Positions 53,382-62,241 of a DNA stretch of 64,000 bases are shown in pieces. The stretch lies in NCBI GenBank assembly GCA_964609245.1, contig CAZSSB010000007.1, positions 41,190-105,189 on the forward strand, given 5' to 3'. Numbering within the stretch: position 1 is the first letter of the stretch; every line of letters starts with the position of its first letter. The notes beneath the pieces were generated by a model, which was given only the letters and a program-made list of their open reading frames with translations, was not told where the DNA came from and did no database searches. Both the position numbers and the translations under genes were made by a program. Source of the DNA: JAFGCY01 sp964609245 (GTDB taxonomy: Bacteria; 4484-113; JAFGCY01).

Positions 53382-55394
53382 ATGGGTGTATCGAATACTG
53401 CAGTGCTTCGGCATAGACGAGTTGTGACATTCACCGTGATATTGGCGGCAGCAGCTTTGCTCTGCGCCTGTTCATCGTCGAGCAGCCTGGTGAGTCAGGT
53501 CCAACTACCCGTTCAGCCGGTGGCGATTGACTTCCAGGTGCCGGCTCTCGATGAGATTCCCAGCCGGCAGGTGGCAAATGGGCCTGTTATCGATCCAGCC
53601 GTACCGGCGACTGGCGAGGACATGGTGACTGAGGGTGTGACCCTGGGCTCAACCACCACTGCAACAGCCGGTACCGAAAACCTGGAATACGTCATCTATG
53701 CGCTGGGTCCCTATGATGAACTGACCCAGCCCCGCTTTCTCCTGATGGACATGCTGGGCTGTTCCGGCGAGGTCTGGGTAGGCTTCAGCAACTACACCAC
53801 CGGTACCTGGGAATGGCATAATCTGGTCCAGCCTGCCTCTGCGAATATGTGGGTTCGACTGCCACGTGACCAGGCCTTCCGTGACAGCGACAGCATGATC
53901 TTCTGTATCTTCGCGGTTTACAGCGGGAGTACGCTGAGCTTCAGCGGTGGCCACTTCGTGCCGGATCCGCCATTCGGTTTCACGGCGCAGTACGACTGGA
54001 TTGTCAGCGAAGATGATATCGGCGAAGGCAACATCGACAAGTGCATTATCAGCGGCAACGGCCAGAAGGTCTTCACGATTAACTTCGTGGAAGGCGCCGG
54101 CCTGGTGCACAGCATGGACGTCGACGGCTCCAACATCCAGTCTGTAGCACTGCCGTCCGAGGTCAAGGGAGTCCTCGGCTGGGCCGTGAATCATGATGGC
54201 TCGCGTCTGTTCGTAACCCATGAAGGCCAGGCAATCTACAAGGTGGAAGGGGAGACCGTCACCAAACTCTGGGTGTTCGATGGCACGAACTACCTGGTCG
54301 CCGCGCCGCTGCAGTGCGACGCCGCCGGCGATTATGTCTATTTCGGCAATCACCACGGCTTCGGAGCTTCTGACAAGGACATCTGGCGCGTCGAACACGA
54401 TGATGGCACCAAGCTGGAACTGCTGGTGGACGACGATGACATCACGCACGCCAGCGTGCCAACCGCCACTGCCCTGACACTGGGCTATCCAACGGTGTCC
54501 GCCGACGGCGGCATCGTGGCCTTCCATGCCAAGTTCACCGGCGACGTCAACAGCGAGGAGCTGTTCGTGATCGACGGCGGGGAGATCCGGCAGGTGACCG
54601 ACTACGCCGATTCCTCGGACGTCGTCCCGCGAGCGGTCAGCGGCGACGGATCGACAATCGTGTTTACGCGCACAGGCTGGGAGGGTCCTGACACCCTCTA
54701 TGCGGTCGCACCGGACGGCACCGGCACTATGGATCTGGGCTACTTCGGCCACAACTACGGCGGCGGCGGCGTCAACTACGACGGCTCGATGTTCTTTTTC
54801 GCCGACATGAACAACGGCAACGGCGTACTGGTTGACACGGCCACCCCGGCGAGGTATACGCTCGCCACCGAAGCGCCGATCTACCTGGGTGCCAGCGGCC
54901 CGATCTCGATGAGCAGCGATGGCTCCACGCTCTGCTTCCGCCGCGAATTCGATACCGTAATGGGTGTCCACGTCGTCCACCTCAACGATCCCGTCGCGGT
55001 TCCCGGTGTGCCGCAGATTGAGTGGGTGCTATTCAGTCCGCCGCAGTATGTCCGCACCTATCCCGACCTGGGCGTGGTCGTGGAGGCGATGGTCAGCGAT
55101 CCCAGCGGGCTGGGAACCGTAACTGCCTTCGGGCTGACCGAGATCATCGACGGCCTGTTCATTAATCCCAACGAGAACGGTCCGACCTTCTGGGAACTCG
55201 ACATGAATGACGACGGTGAGTTTTACGATTACGCTGCTGGTGACGGTGTCTATACCTCGTTTCCCGGCAGCCCCGGCATGCTGATCAACGAATCCAATCA
55301 GATCACAGTGCGAATCGGTGTAATGGACGAGGACGGCAATGCCAGCATTGCCGATACCGTGCTGGCAGTAATCGGCGAACCGGCAGCGGAGTAG
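53382..55394 (+). CDS. secreted lipoprotein with AIYEF-type domain and TolB-like propeller
   Basis: This 670-residue protein has the signal ALLCAC (C30) followed by a Ser run. The N-terminal domain (about 90-200) matches the AIYEF set: LEYVIYALGPYDE, VWVGFSNYTTGTWEWH. Residues 200-520 form a TolB/PD40-like beta-propeller (GSRLFVTHEGQAIYKV, DGSMFFFADMNN). A C-terminal domain has the DMNDDGEFYDYAAGDGVYT pattern seen in secreted anchoring modules. I use ATG at 53382 rather than GTG at 53367, since GGAGAGG then serves as the ribosome-binding site. Function is unknown; surface display is inferred. Confidence 0.82.
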   Translation: MGVSNTAVLRHRRVVTFTVILAAAALLCACSSSSSLVSQVQLPVQPVAIDFQVPALDEIPSRQVANGPVIDPAVPATGEDMVTEGVTLGSTTTATAGTENLEYVIYALGPYDELTQPRFLLMDMLGCSGEVWVGFSNYTTGTWEWHNLVQPASANMWVRLPRDQAFRDSDSMIFCIFAVYSGSTLSFSGGHFVPDPPFGFTAQYDWIVSEDDIGEGNIDKCIISGNGQKVFTINFVEGAGLVHSMDVDGSNIQSVALPSEVKGVLGWAVNHDGSRLFVTHEGQAIYKVEGETVTKLWVFDGTNYLVAAPLQCDAAGDYVYFGNHHGFGASDKDIWRVEHDDGTKLELLVDDDDITHASVPTATALTLGYPTVSADGGIVAFHAKFTGDVNSEELFVIDGGEIRQVTDYADSSDVVPRAVSGDGSTIVFTRTGWEGPDTLYAVAPDGTGTMDLGYFGHNYGGGGVNYDGSMFFFADMNNGNGVLVDTATPARYTLATEAPIYLGASGPISMSSDGSTLCFRREFDTVMGVHVVHLNDPVAVPGVPQIEWVLFSPPQYVRTYPDLGVVVEAMVSDPSGLGTVTAFGLTEIIDGLFINPNENGPTFWELDMNDDGEFYDYAAGDGVYTSFPGSPGMLINESNQITVRIGVMDEDGNASIADTVLAVIGEPAAE

Positions 55395-55441
55395 CCGCAG
55401 GATCAACCTGGGAGCACCGGCCAGTCAGGCTGGCAGGCCGG

Positions 55442-55837
55442 CTACTCCCGCGGAGGCCATCTGAGGCCGGTGAACGGATTGATGCGCCTGTCCGGCTTCT
55501 GCCGGTACCAGTGGTGGTCGATACGATGATCACCGTCGGTGATGCGGCTGAAGCGCAGCATCATGTGGAAGCTCCGGTACTCCCTGAAGTACGGCAGGCG
55601 CCGCTCGATAAACAGCACCTGGGCAGCCTGCTCGTCGCTCATTTTCGCTGAGATCGCCTCGTACAACGCTGCAGCCAGCCGCCTGCGATCCGCGAGCTTC
55701 AGTTTCCAGAACGACACGCGTTTGTGGATCAGCTTCCGCGAGCGCCGCGTCCCGCATTGCGGGCAGTGCTCAACCGCGGCCGGCCGCACCGCGCCGCACT
55801 TGCTGCAGATCCGCTCCTCGGGCAGCTTCACAGCCAT
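55442..55837 (-). CDS. small zinc-ribbon protein of unknown function
   Basis: This 131-residue protein starts with a zinc ribbon (C11-x2-C14 and C25-x2-C28, ICSKCG and HCPQCG). A basic, Tyr- and Arg-rich region follows with no recognised fold; HMMLRFSRITDGDHRIDHHWY is notable for its histidines. There is no signal peptide, so a cytoplasmic nucleic-acid or protein contact is possible. It follows the large dockerin-like gene by 14 bp with GAGGAA before its ATG, so the two are probably co-transcribed. I do not recognise a family. Confidence 0.65.
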   Translation of the reverse strand: MAVKLPEERICSKCGAVRPAAVEHCPQCGTRRSRKLIHKRVSFWKLKLADRRRLAAALYEAISAKMSDEQAAQVLFIERRLPYFREYRSFHMMLRFSRITDGDHRIDHHWYRQKPDRRINPFTGLRWPPRE

Positions 55838-55851
55838 CCATCTTCCTCACA

Positions 55852-58707
55852 TCAGGGCTGGGTCGGCGTAAAGGTCCCGGCGTCCGTCCAACCCGGCAGG
55901 TCGCACAGCGGTTCCCAATAGGCCGGCAGATCCGTTGGGTGGTGGAAGGGCTCGAAGGGCGCCACACCGGTGAAGGTGTAGTTGACCTCGTTGGGCGTGT
56001 TCTCGTGGATCCGTACGCGGACTGTATACGGCAGGTCCTCGCCGGGCGGCTCCGCGATGTGATCGTGATAGAACTGCAGACGCACCTTGTACAGCCCGCC
56101 CCACTGGATCGTGCCGGCTCCTTCCGTACTGACGTACCACGTGTAGACGCAGTCGTTGTAGTTGTGCCAGCCGAACGAGGCATCGGAGTAATGCCCGTAG
56201 CCCGAGTATTCACCGTCGGGATGAATGATCCACAGATTCAGCGCCAGGTCCATCGTGGTTTTCCACCTGACCTCAACGTAGGCCTTGGTCGATTCGAAGT
56301 TCCCGTTAAGCGTGAATTCTCCCGGATCAAGGTCGTTCTTCACATCAACCCAGGTCTCACCCTGCTTGCGCTGGGTGATGAACTCCAGGCTGTTCAGATC
56401 CGGCCGGACTGACATCGGCAGGCTGAAACTGCCGTCGCCGGATACGGACGCGCTGTACTGCTCGTCGTCCTTGACCTTCACTATCACCTGCTCGACCTGC
56501 TCAGTGCCACCGACGATGTTCCCCGACAGCACAATATTGCGATCCCCCACATCCTGGCCGCTGGTATGCGAAGTGATGTCGATCTCGGCCGGCGGGAATG
56601 CACCGATCAGCGTGAAGCCCTCACTCAGCAGGTTGTTGTGGACATCGACCAGCCGGTTATCCTCGTTGTAGCCCCGAGTGACGAATTGGAGTTCGTTCCC
56701 TTCCGCGTGGATCGGTACGGTACAGACGAACTCCCCGTTGACATCCAGAGCGGCCGGTGACTCAGTCGGCCCATTGATGATTGCCAGCTCGTCAACCTTG
56801 ATTTCCCCGCTGTAGACGAAACCGCTGATGTCGACCTCCGGCTCACTCACCTCCTCACCTGACTGATGAGATCGTATATCGATGGTGGCGTCGGCGCTGC
56901 CGTGAAACTCCTGATCTGCATCGATCAGGATGTCGCTGAATGACTCAGCGTATCTGATTGTCCCGGTGCCGAAGTAGATGAGCCTGTCATACGCGCCCGG
57001 AGTCGTGAGGTCGATCTCAAACGAGGCACCCTGAACATCATATGGGATCGCAAAAAACGCTCCTGAAGCATTCGGGTCGTATACGTACAGCTCTGCCTTG
57101 TCCAACGAAGTCGAGACCGAATAGCTAAAGGCCAGTAATACCCTCCGACCGGCGGGCCCACTCAGCAGGATAATCTGCGGCTGCCCGGTCATGGCGATCA
57201 TGCTATAGATCGCATTGAAGTTGTACTTGTCGTTTTCAGCCAATCCACGTTCGATGATCGCCGATGCATAATCTGTGGAGTAGCGATGAACCGCGATCTG
57301 CGCGCGCGTCGCAATGATGTCCTGCCCGAATTTCGGAGGAGGCCCGAGTGTTACGACGTTCCTGTAGTGAGTGAACAGCCCTTTTCTCTCCGAGGGGTTC
57401 TGAGGATCGAAGTACCACGCAGCGAAGGCTGTCATACCCAGTTCCTTGTCAGCAGTATGTGCGGTCTTGCGGCTTAGGACCCAGAACTCATCGCGCACGA
57501 TACGGAAGCCAGTAGAGACCCGCAGATGACTGGGCTCGTCCTCGTCATACGAGTAAACATCAGCTCTGATAATGGGCGAAGCATGGAATGTCTCGAAGGT
57601 GAATGTATCGGCCTCGTAGTCGTAGGAAACGGCCTGCATGCCATCGAGGCGACCATCATCGTGCATATACAGCGCCAGCGGGATCATGTCTTCATCGCCC
57701 GTGAATGGCACCGTGATCTGCGCCGGCTCGTCAAACTCGTAGACATCGCCAACGTCGATCACAAGAATCGGCAGGACCAGTTCTCCGATGGGCAGATCGA
57801 CTGTGCCGTCGTTGTATCCCAGGGAAACCTCGGTGTCGGCGGGTAGCGCACCCGCCGGGAACGTCATGCTCACACCCTCAATCGGCGAGCCGCCCGGCGC
57901 GCTGATCGTCCCCCCCGCCGTGCCGATCGTCTGCGTACTTACTACCGTGTCCACGCCGAGCGTGACCTCCGCGGGCTCCGGGACGTAGCCGCAGGGCGCG
58001 CTCTCCTGCCCCTCCAGGCTGTCCGAGTCATGGGGAACCACCTGGTAGCATTCGTGGTTGCGCGCCGCCAGGTCGTAGCTGACCAGGAACGCGCCTTCCG
58101 CCGGCGGATCGGGACGCGCGATGCTGTCCACCAGCTCCCAGGGACCCTCGAGGTCAGCGGACCCATAGATGTTGAAGCCCGTGATGAACGCTTCGTAGTT
58201 CTGCCCGATCGGCGTGATGTCGCTGACGGTGACCATGCCATCGTTGTTGCCGTCGGCGTTCCGGCCCTTGATCCAGTCCAGTTCGCCCGCGGCGCACTCG
58301 TAGTACTGGCCCACCGGCGTCAGGTCGCTGACGCCGACCATGCCGTCCAGGTTGTAGTCGCCGACGTTGACGTACATCCATTCCAGCTGCCAGCCGTCGG
58401 TATCATTGCCGCTGAGCACCAGGTCGTCGACCGCGTTCAGCTCACCGGTGGGAGGAATCGACACGCCCTTGTCCGCAAGTTCGCTGATCACGCGCTTCAG
58501 CTCCGCCTGCAGCTGCGAGTACAGCTCGGCATCCACGTCCACCGGTACCGGCGCGGCATCGATCTCTGCCAGTACGGCGGGGAGATGCTGGTGGACACCC
58601 GATTCAGCCGGAGCGAGATTCGAACTCCGACCACCACAGCCGACACTCAGTACAGCGCCGCACGTGAATGCGAATGCAAGGACCCTCGCGACAACAGCAG
58701 TTCGCAT
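55852..58707 (-). CDS. multidomain dockerin-like lipoprotein with ZU5-like and papain-like regions (dockerin set 5)
   Basis: This 951-residue lipoprotein (LSVGC, C24) has the helix ELYSQLQAELKRVI and dockerin loops D117-D128 and D152-D163. A ZU5-like domain follows (about 260-335; GGTISAPGGSP, MTFPAGALPADTEVSLG). The middle (about 390-600) recalls papain-like domains (GMTAFAAWYFDPQN; VYDPNASG), but the expected Cys before GM and the His of the usual GHAV motif are replaced, so it is probably inactive. Two Ig-like repeats (DIRSHQSGEEV, DITSHTSGQDV) and a YfaP-like C-terminal domain (LALNLWIIHPDGEYSGYG) complete it. ATG follows GGAGAGGGG. Confidence 0.8.
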   Translation of the reverse strand: MRTAVVARVLAFAFTCGAVLSVGCGGRSSNLAPAESGVHQHLPAVLAEIDAAPVPVDVDAELYSQLQAELKRVISELADKGVSIPPTGELNAVDDLVLSGNDTDGWQLEWMYVNVGDYNLDGMVGVSDLTPVGQYYECAAGELDWIKGRNADGNNDGMVTVSDITPIGQNYEAFITGFNIYGSADLEGPWELVDSIARPDPPAEGAFLVSYDLAARNHECYQVVPHDSDSLEGQESAPCGYVPEPAEVTLGVDTVVSTQTIGTAGGTISAPGGSPIEGVSMTFPAGALPADTEVSLGYNDGTVDLPIGELVLPILVIDVGDVYEFDEPAQITVPFTGDEDMIPLALYMHDDGRLDGMQAVSYDYEADTFTFETFHASPIIRADVYSYDEDEPSHLRVSTGFRIVRDEFWVLSRKTAHTADKELGMTAFAAWYFDPQNPSERKGLFTHYRNVVTLGPPPKFGQDIIATRAQIAVHRYSTDYASAIIERGLAENDKYNFNAIYSMIAMTGQPQIILLSGPAGRRVLLAFSYSVSTSLDKAELYVYDPNASGAFFAIPYDVQGASFEIDLTTPGAYDRLIYFGTGTIRYAESFSDILIDADQEFHGSADATIDIRSHQSGEEVSEPEVDISGFVYSGEIKVDELAIINGPTESPAALDVNGEFVCTVPIHAEGNELQFVTRGYNEDNRLVDVHNNLLSEGFTLIGAFPPAEIDITSHTSGQDVGDRNIVLSGNIVGGTEQVEQVIVKVKDDEQYSASVSGDGSFSLPMSVRPDLNSLEFITQRKQGETWVDVKNDLDPGEFTLNGNFESTKAYVEVRWKTTMDLALNLWIIHPDGEYSGYGHYSDASFGWHNYNDCVYTWYVSTEGAGTIQWGGLYKVRLQFYHDHIAEPPGEDLPYTVRVRIHENTPNEVNYTFTGVAPFEPFHHPTDLPAYWEPLCDLPGWTDAGTFTPTQP

Positions 58708-58834
58708 ACCCCTCTCCCAGTGAACCGTGCTTCGCGCTAATGATACCGTCCGGCACAGAATCCTGTACTGGGTGTCTCACACTGCGTCAACTGATCGTCA
58801 GCAAACGTGTGGGAGCTTACAGCCCCCACTTCGC

Positions 58835-60223
58835 TCAATACTCCTGCAGATCCTCGATCTCGCCGACCGCGTCCTTGATCAGGCACCACTTCTCCGCCCA
58901 CTCGGGCAGGCCGCCCGCCATCCCGCTGATCTTCAGCGGATCATCGGGGAAGAACACGCCCAGCATGGTCTGGACCCCGGTCATCTCGCCGGCGTAGTCC
59001 GTCTGGCCGGCGGTGTACTCCTCGATCGCGAGCGCGGCGGGATCGGCGTTCATGATCACGAAGGGCGTCGCGGCCAGGCTGTCCGGCGAGAACGGCGCAT
59101 CGGCGGCGACTTGTGCGGTCTGCATCACGGTGAACGCGTCCGCGCCGCCGCGATAGCGCGCCAGGGTCGAACCGTTTTCACCGCGCAGCTCGATCCTGCC
59201 CTCGCCCGTGCTGAGATTGAAGCGGGCGTCCATCGTCTGCGGCAGAGCCCGCCCGCTGAAATCGTAGGTGGCCTGATCGGCCTTCGGCGGGGGCTGCACA
59301 TCGGGCGTCAGCCGGGTGACCCGGGCGTGAATCCAGTCGGAAACGGGTGGCTGGGGCACACCGCGGTCGGCCTCGGGCTGACTCCAGCTCAGCTGCCGGT
59401 AGTCGTCGATGGCGCTCGAGTTGTAGATCACGATGCTGTCACCGGCGACGGTGACCGCGTCCGCGGTGTCAGCGGGCTCCTCGCCGTCGCGATCGAACGG
59501 GATCACGCTGAACACCGGAGCGTTCTCCGCGTAGACGCCACCCGGCGCATCGAGTCCCAGCTCCACCGCGAACTCGATCGGCAGCAGCGGATCAGTGATT
59601 GAATCAATGTCCACCGTGCCGATCAGCACCGGCTCGCCTCCGTCGATCAGCTCCGGATCAAGCCCGCCAAGATCGGTCCGGTAAACGTTGTAGCCGCCGA
59701 CACTCTTGCCGAAGTGCCGCCCGATCGGCGTGATGTCGGCAACGGTCACCAGCCCGTCACCGTCACCGTCGGCCCGCCGCGCGCTGGTCTCCCAGTCCGG
59801 ATCGCTGCTGGACTTGCCGAAGTTCTGGCCGATCACCGTCAGGTCGGCGACGTTGACCTCCGAGTTCTGGTCGTAGTCACCGCTGTTCGTGTAGCTCCAG
59901 CTGAGCGTGTAACGATCGAGGTCGTCATTGTTGTAGGTCAGGTCGGCGATCCGGTTCTCCAGACCGCTCGGCGGTGCCGCCACCACGCGGGTGACACCCT
60001 CCTGCTCCAGCACGCGTTCCAACTCGTCAAGCAGCATTCCATAGACGTCATCCTCGACGCCCGCGGGCGCCGGCGCGCCTCGCGCCTCCGCCAACACCGC
60101 CTGCGTGGAGCGCGGCCCCAGCGCCTTCGAATCCGCGAGGGTGCCGCCCGCGCCGCTGCATCCAGCGGCCAGCAGCGCCACCGCCACCAGCGAAGCCATG
60201 TGTGCTCTCAATCCGTAGGACAT
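58835..60223 (-). CDS. dockerin-like lipoprotein (dockerin set 6)
   Basis: This 462-residue lipoprotein (ALLAAGC, C22) is the shortest of the dockerin-like set. The helix VYGMLLDELERVLEQEG is followed by loops D116-D127 (Ser at the usual Gly position) and D152-D163, each with VIG/PIG after. The rest (170-462) is mostly beta-rich and unassigned, without the propeller repeats of its relatives. ATG at 60223 is chosen because AAAGGAG lies 10 nt upstream; an extended frame to 60268 is unlikely. It sits 127 bp upstream of dockerin set 5 and may be its transcriptional partner. Confidence 0.82.
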   Translation of the reverse strand: MSYGLRAHMASLVAVALLAAGCSGAGGTLADSKALGPRSTQAVLAEARGAPAPAGVEDDVYGMLLDELERVLEQEGVTRVVAAPPSGLENRIADLTYNNDDLDRYTLSWSYTNSGDYDQNSEVNVADLTVIGQNFGKSSSDPDWETSARRADGDGDGLVTVADITPIGRHFGKSVGGYNVYRTDLGGLDPELIDGGEPVLIGTVDIDSITDPLLPIEFAVELGLDAPGGVYAENAPVFSVIPFDRDGEEPADTADAVTVAGDSIVIYNSSAIDDYRQLSWSQPEADRGVPQPPVSDWIHARVTRLTPDVQPPPKADQATYDFSGRALPQTMDARFNLSTGEGRIELRGENGSTLARYRGGADAFTVMQTAQVAADAPFSPDSLAATPFVIMNADPAALAIEEYTAGQTDYAGEMTGVQTMLGVFFPDDPLKISGMAGGLPEWAEKWCLIKDAVGEIEDLQEY

Positions 60224-60303
60224 CAGTACTCGTCTCCTTTGCCTGCCGCAGTCGCCCACTGAGTACATGGGACAGGGCCACGCGCCCGGCTTCCTATGCA
60301 GCC

Positions 60304-60332
60304 ATTATACCCTAGTATTGAGACGCTGTCTC
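60304..60332 (-). promoter_or_regulatory. promoter of the dockerin set 6 gene with palindrome over the -35 box
   Basis: GAGACA (60327-60332) and TATAAT (60304-60309) are 17 bp apart on the minus strand. The 13-bp inverted repeat GAGAC-N3-GTCTC (60320-60332) covers the -35 box. It could be an operator or a weak hairpin at the end of the upstream methyltransferase transcript. Confidence 0.55.
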
Positions 60333-60355
60333 AGTAGAGCCGACCCAGGCGGCCG

Positions 60356-60982
60356 TCAGGGCTTCGCCGCTGTCACCAGAAACAGGTCCTCGCGGTCGAT
60401 CTGTCGCACCGGGCTGAGACCCGCCGATTCCAGCAGCCCGCACCAGCCCTCACCACTGGGCAGCACGTCGCCGCTGACGGGCCCGCTGAGTGCGGCATGG
60501 AAGGCGTTGATCCGCTCGCTGCCGGCGAGGTGCATCACCAGCAGGCGGCCACCGGGCCTCAGGGCGCGGCTGAAGTTGCGCAGCGCAGCGGATTGGTCGC
60601 GGAGATGCGGAAAGGCGTGAAAGCAGAACACCGCGTCAAAGCGCGCCACGCCCAGGTCATCGGAGACGAGGTCCAGGCTGGCGAAGTCGGCGTCGAGGCC
60701 CTTGGAGCGGGCGCACTCAACCATCCGCGCCGCGAAGTCCACCGCCGTAACACGCCCGGGCCGGACCTGGTCAACCAGCCAGCCGGTGGTCTTGCCCGTG
60801 CCGCAGCCGGCCTCCAGCACATCGTGGCCGGGACGCAGGCCGAGCAGCGGAGCATACTGATCCAGCCGGGCGGCCATCGACTCGGCGCTGGGCTCCTCGT
60901 CGTCCCACTGGGCTGCAAGGGCGTCGAAGTAACCCCGCCGTGGGTCGCCGGCATCATCGGTTGCGGCGCTCATGGTAGCCAT
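60356..60982 (-). CDS. class I SAM-dependent methyltransferase
   Basis: This 208-residue protein has the Methyltransf_11/25-type core: motif I VLEAGCGTGKTTGWL, motif II VTAVDFAARM and ARFDAVFCFHAFPHL, followed by GGRLLVMHLAG. It is a small soluble enzyme of the UbiE/BioC-like size class, but the substrate cannot be inferred. ATG at 60982 is used; another ATG three codons later is possible. It is the second of a loose minus-strand run after the DoxX gene and before the dockerin-like genes. Confidence 0.8.
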   Translation of the reverse strand: MATMSAATDDAGDPRRGYFDALAAQWDDEEPSAESMAARLDQYAPLLGLRPGHDVLEAGCGTGKTTGWLVDQVRPGRVTAVDFAARMVECARSKGLDADFASLDLVSDDLGVARFDAVFCFHAFPHLRDQSAALRNFSRALRPGGRLLVMHLAGSERINAFHAALSGPVSGDVLPSGEGWCGLLESAGLSPVRQIDREDLFLVTAAKP

Positions 60983-61067
60983 AGTCCTGACTCGCGGTCC
61001 GCGCGATCAGAGGATTGTACTACGGCTGCCCGGCGCGCCACCCGGTCAAGCTGCCCGACCGGCCCGC

Positions 61068-61502
61068 TCAGTTGCGGCCGCGGTGGATCAGAGCATCGAG
61101 GGAGAACCTGCCGGAACCGGTCAGCAGGAAGACCAGGGCGAAACACAGGTACACCAGCGCCAGTTCTTTCTTCGCCAGCGGATCGGGGGCGTGCATCATG
61201 AAGGCAGCCACCGCCATGGTAATCGCCACCGTCAGCGCCGCGGGCCTCGTCAGCAGGCCCACCGCCACCAGCAGGCTGCCGATACCTTCCGCCAGCGCCG
61301 CCGCCCAGGCGAACAGCGCCGGCGCCGGAAAGCCCAGCGATGCCACCCCGCCGACGAATCCCTCGGCCGGCGGCAGCTTGCCGAAACCGTGCAGAAATGC
61401 CAGCATCAGACCGAAGCCCAGCCGGCCGATCAGCAGGCCCAGATTCGCCGCTGCGCTCTTGTACTGCCCGCTGCCGAACATAAACGCAAGTACGGATCTC
61501 AT
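61068..61502 (-). CDS. DoxX-family membrane protein
   Basis: This 144-residue protein has four transmembrane helices. Typical DoxX features are LLIGRLGFGLMLAFLHGFGKL in helix 1, AWAAALAEGIGSLLVAVGLLTR in helices 2-3 and the polar loop before the last helix. DoxX-like proteins are associated with redox stress or thiosulfate/quinone chemistry in some bacteria, but the role here is unknown. The ATG follows GGAGTG. There is no partner SodA or rhodanese gene nearby. Confidence 0.85.
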   Translation of the reverse strand: MRSVLAFMFGSGQYKSAAANLGLLIGRLGFGLMLAFLHGFGKLPPAEGFVGGVASLGFPAPALFAWAAALAEGIGSLLVAVGLLTRPAALTVAITMAVAAFMMHAPDPLAKKELALVYLCFALVFLLTGSGRFSLDALIHRGRN

Positions 61503-61589
61503 GTTTCACTCCGGAATCTCAGTATCTGCCTTTGATACCGCAGCACAGGCGTTATGCACCTGTACCCGGTCCGGTCCGCCCTGGCTGGT

Positions 61590-62147
61590 TTACAGCTTCG
61601 CCAGCAGGTGCCGCTCAGCGCGGTCGAGCATCGCTTCGAAATTCTCCGAAGTGTCAAAGAAGGTGTAGCCCGTTCGCCGACAGTCCGCCCTGAGTGCGAT
61701 GCTGGCCTGTCTGAACTGCTCAAGCTGAGCGATCGCCGCCTCGTGACTCAGGTCCGGCGGCCAGGCGTTCGTTGTCCGGTGCCGGCGCTCCTGCCGAAGC
61801 TTCGCTTCCGGATCCGCACTGCAGTAGCCCAGGAAGCAGGCGCGGATGCTGCCCCTCAGCCGCTCATCCAACCGGGCGACACGGTCCGGCGTCAGGGCGA
61901 AGCCCTCCAGGCAGTATTCCTCACCGTTTTCCAGCATCGCCGTCAGCAGCCCCCTGACCGCCGGCCACATCCGCGGTGCCACAACGGCCTCGGGCAGGTT
62001 CGGATCGACCTCGAGCGCCGGCGCACCGTGGTGCAGGCCCATCATCAGGTAGTCGAGGCTGAAGCAGGCGATGCCGTGGCGGCTGAGCAGCCGCATCGCC
62101 AGCGTGGTCTTGCCCGCGCGGCCCGGTCCGCCGATCAGGTAGAGCAT
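61590..62147 (-). CDS. P-loop NTPase, adenylate-kinase-like
   Basis: This 185-residue protein begins MLYLIGGPGRAGKTT, a Walker A motif (G7 to T14, K13). CFSLDYLMMG follows, and further on come ERRHRTTNAWP and a C-terminal DTSENFEAMLDRA. The organisation is that of small cytosolic kinases acting on nucleotides or small molecules. The substrate is unknown. I place the start at 62147, since the sequence upstream in frame is unlike protein and the P-loop is normally N-terminal in this class. Its neighbours give no functional hint. Confidence 0.75.
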   Translation of the reverse strand: MLYLIGGPGRAGKTTLAMRLLSRHGIACFSLDYLMMGLHHGAPALEVDPNLPEAVVAPRMWPAVRGLLTAMLENGEEYCLEGFALTPDRVARLDERLRGSIRACFLGYCSADPEAKLRQERRHRTTNAWPPDLSHEAAIAQLEQFRQASIALRADCRRTGYTFFDTSENFEAMLDRAERHLLAKL

Positions 62148-62241
62148 GAGACTACGATACCCCCCGGCACAAGCCTGCAGGCAGCATGCGCCTGTGCCCG
62201 CCGACCCGGTGTGGGGCCATAGCGGTCCGGACAGGCTGCTG

